Assembly: GCA_903928045.1 (NCBI GenBank) | Contig: CAIYPH010000796.1 | Span: 1-6,510 of the forward strand | Direction of reading: 5' to 3' | Origin: an uncultured Rhodospirillales bacterium | GTDB lineage: Bacteria > Pseudomonadota > Alphaproteobacteria > Acetobacterales > Acetobacteraceae | Length of the DNA stretch: 6,510 nucleotides | Part shown: in pieces, positions 6,400 through 6,510 of the stretch | Layout: the number at the start of each line of letters is the position of its first letter | Numbering within the stretch: the first letter of the stretch is position 1 | Program-made: the position numbers and the translations under genes | Notes under the pieces: generated by a model | What the model was told of the DNA's origin: nothing | The model's database searches: none | What the model saw: the letters and a program-made list of their open reading frames with translations, nothing else

Positions 6400-6510
6400 G
6401 CCGTTCTTCGTAGGAGTTGAGGAAGCAAGCGCTTCTTTTTTGGAAAAAAAAGAAGTACAAAACTTTTATCCGCTGGCTGCGGCACCTCCCCAGGCAACTC
6501 CGAGTCAGAC
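6400..6510 (-). promoter_or_regulatory. Presumed leader and promoter region of the four-gene run (no clear promoter seen)
   Basis: These 111 bases precede the first gene, and no coding region was recognised in them. They become distinctly A/T-rich at 6432-6470, as expected for an upstream regulatory region. A GATAAA (6470-6465, coding strand) resembles a -10 box, and TTGCCT (6497-6492) resembles a -35, but the 21-base spacing is too long for a standard sigma-70 promoter. The true promoter may lie outside the window. Confidence 0.3.
6432..6455. repeat. A/T-rich inverted repeat (10-bp arms, 4-base loop) upstream of the operon
   Basis: Plus-strand arms CTTCTTTTTT (6432-6441) and AAAAAAGAAG (6446-6455) are perfect inverse complements separated by GGAA. 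It begins 33 bases upstream of the betA-like ATG and stands out sharply from the surrounding GC-rich DNA. On the minus strand the left arm ends in a T-run of eight, but there is no T-run after the hairpin, so it is not a classical intrinsic terminator for an upstream minus-strand gene. It could mark the end of an upstream gene, a leader element or an operator. The overlapping repeat GAAGC (6422-6426)/GCTTC (6431-6435) competes with it for pairing. Confidence 0.6.

Noticed and set aside
6421..6441. Plus-strand intrinsic terminator (GAAGC/GCTTC stem followed by six T)
   Set aside because: The stem is only 5 bp and there is no plus-strand gene upstream for it to terminate; kept only as part of the leader repeat observation.
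5822..6460. 212-aa minus-strand frame beginning MYFFFFQKRS upstream of betA
   Set aside because: It is the shifted frame of the betA gene; its start lies in the A/T hairpin, and the remaining translation is Gly/Arg-rich without motifs.
6465..6497. Sigma-70 promoter TTGCCT ... GATAAA
   Set aside because: The spacing of 21 bases is too long and the -10 match is poor, so it is not reported as a promoter.

Overview
The window is high-GC DNA (roughly two-thirds G+C by eye) carrying one compact operon-like run of four genes. All are on the minus strand and read from about 6400 down to position 1. The protein families and high GC point to an alphaproteobacterium (Rhizobiales- or Acetobacteraceae-like), but no marker gene fixes the taxon. 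The numerous long plus-strand ORFs are antisense shadows of these four genes.

Layout in transcription order: (1) 6510-6400, an upstream leader with an A/T-rich 10-bp inverted repeat; (2) 6399-4741, a BetA-type GMC flavoprotein, most like choline dehydrogenase; (3) 4721-2214, a four-domain FAD/folate oxidoreductase of the dimethylglycine/sarcosine dehydrogenase family; (4) 2202-1309, a zinc-dependent BKACE (DUF849) enzyme resembling dehydrocarnitine-cleaving members; (5) 1312 to beyond position 1, an L-carnitine 3-dehydrogenase fused to a hotdog thioesterase, whose C-terminus lies outside the window. Spacing is tight: 19 nt, 11 nt and a 4-nt ATGA overlap. This implies co-transcription and, for the last pair, translational coupling.

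Together the genes describe a route that converges on glycine betaine. Carnitine is oxidised to 3-dehydrocarnitine (gene 5, N-terminal half). The BKACE enzyme cleaves that with acetyl-CoA to betainyl-CoA and acetoacetate, and the fused thioesterase frees glycine betaine. Choline would enter through the BetA-like enzyme. The DMGDH-like protein would act further down, demethylating dimethylglycine or sarcosine toward glycine with one-carbon transfer to tetrahydrofolate. No gene for betaine aldehyde oxidation (betB), for the first betaine demethylation (GbcAB or BHMT type), for transport or for regulation is visible here.

The pathway follows known families rather than being a new system. The less ordinary features are a 12-bp tandem duplication at the start of the carnitine dehydrogenase gene, a reversal of G/C strand skew at that same boundary, and a set of alternately pairing repeats in the operon leader.
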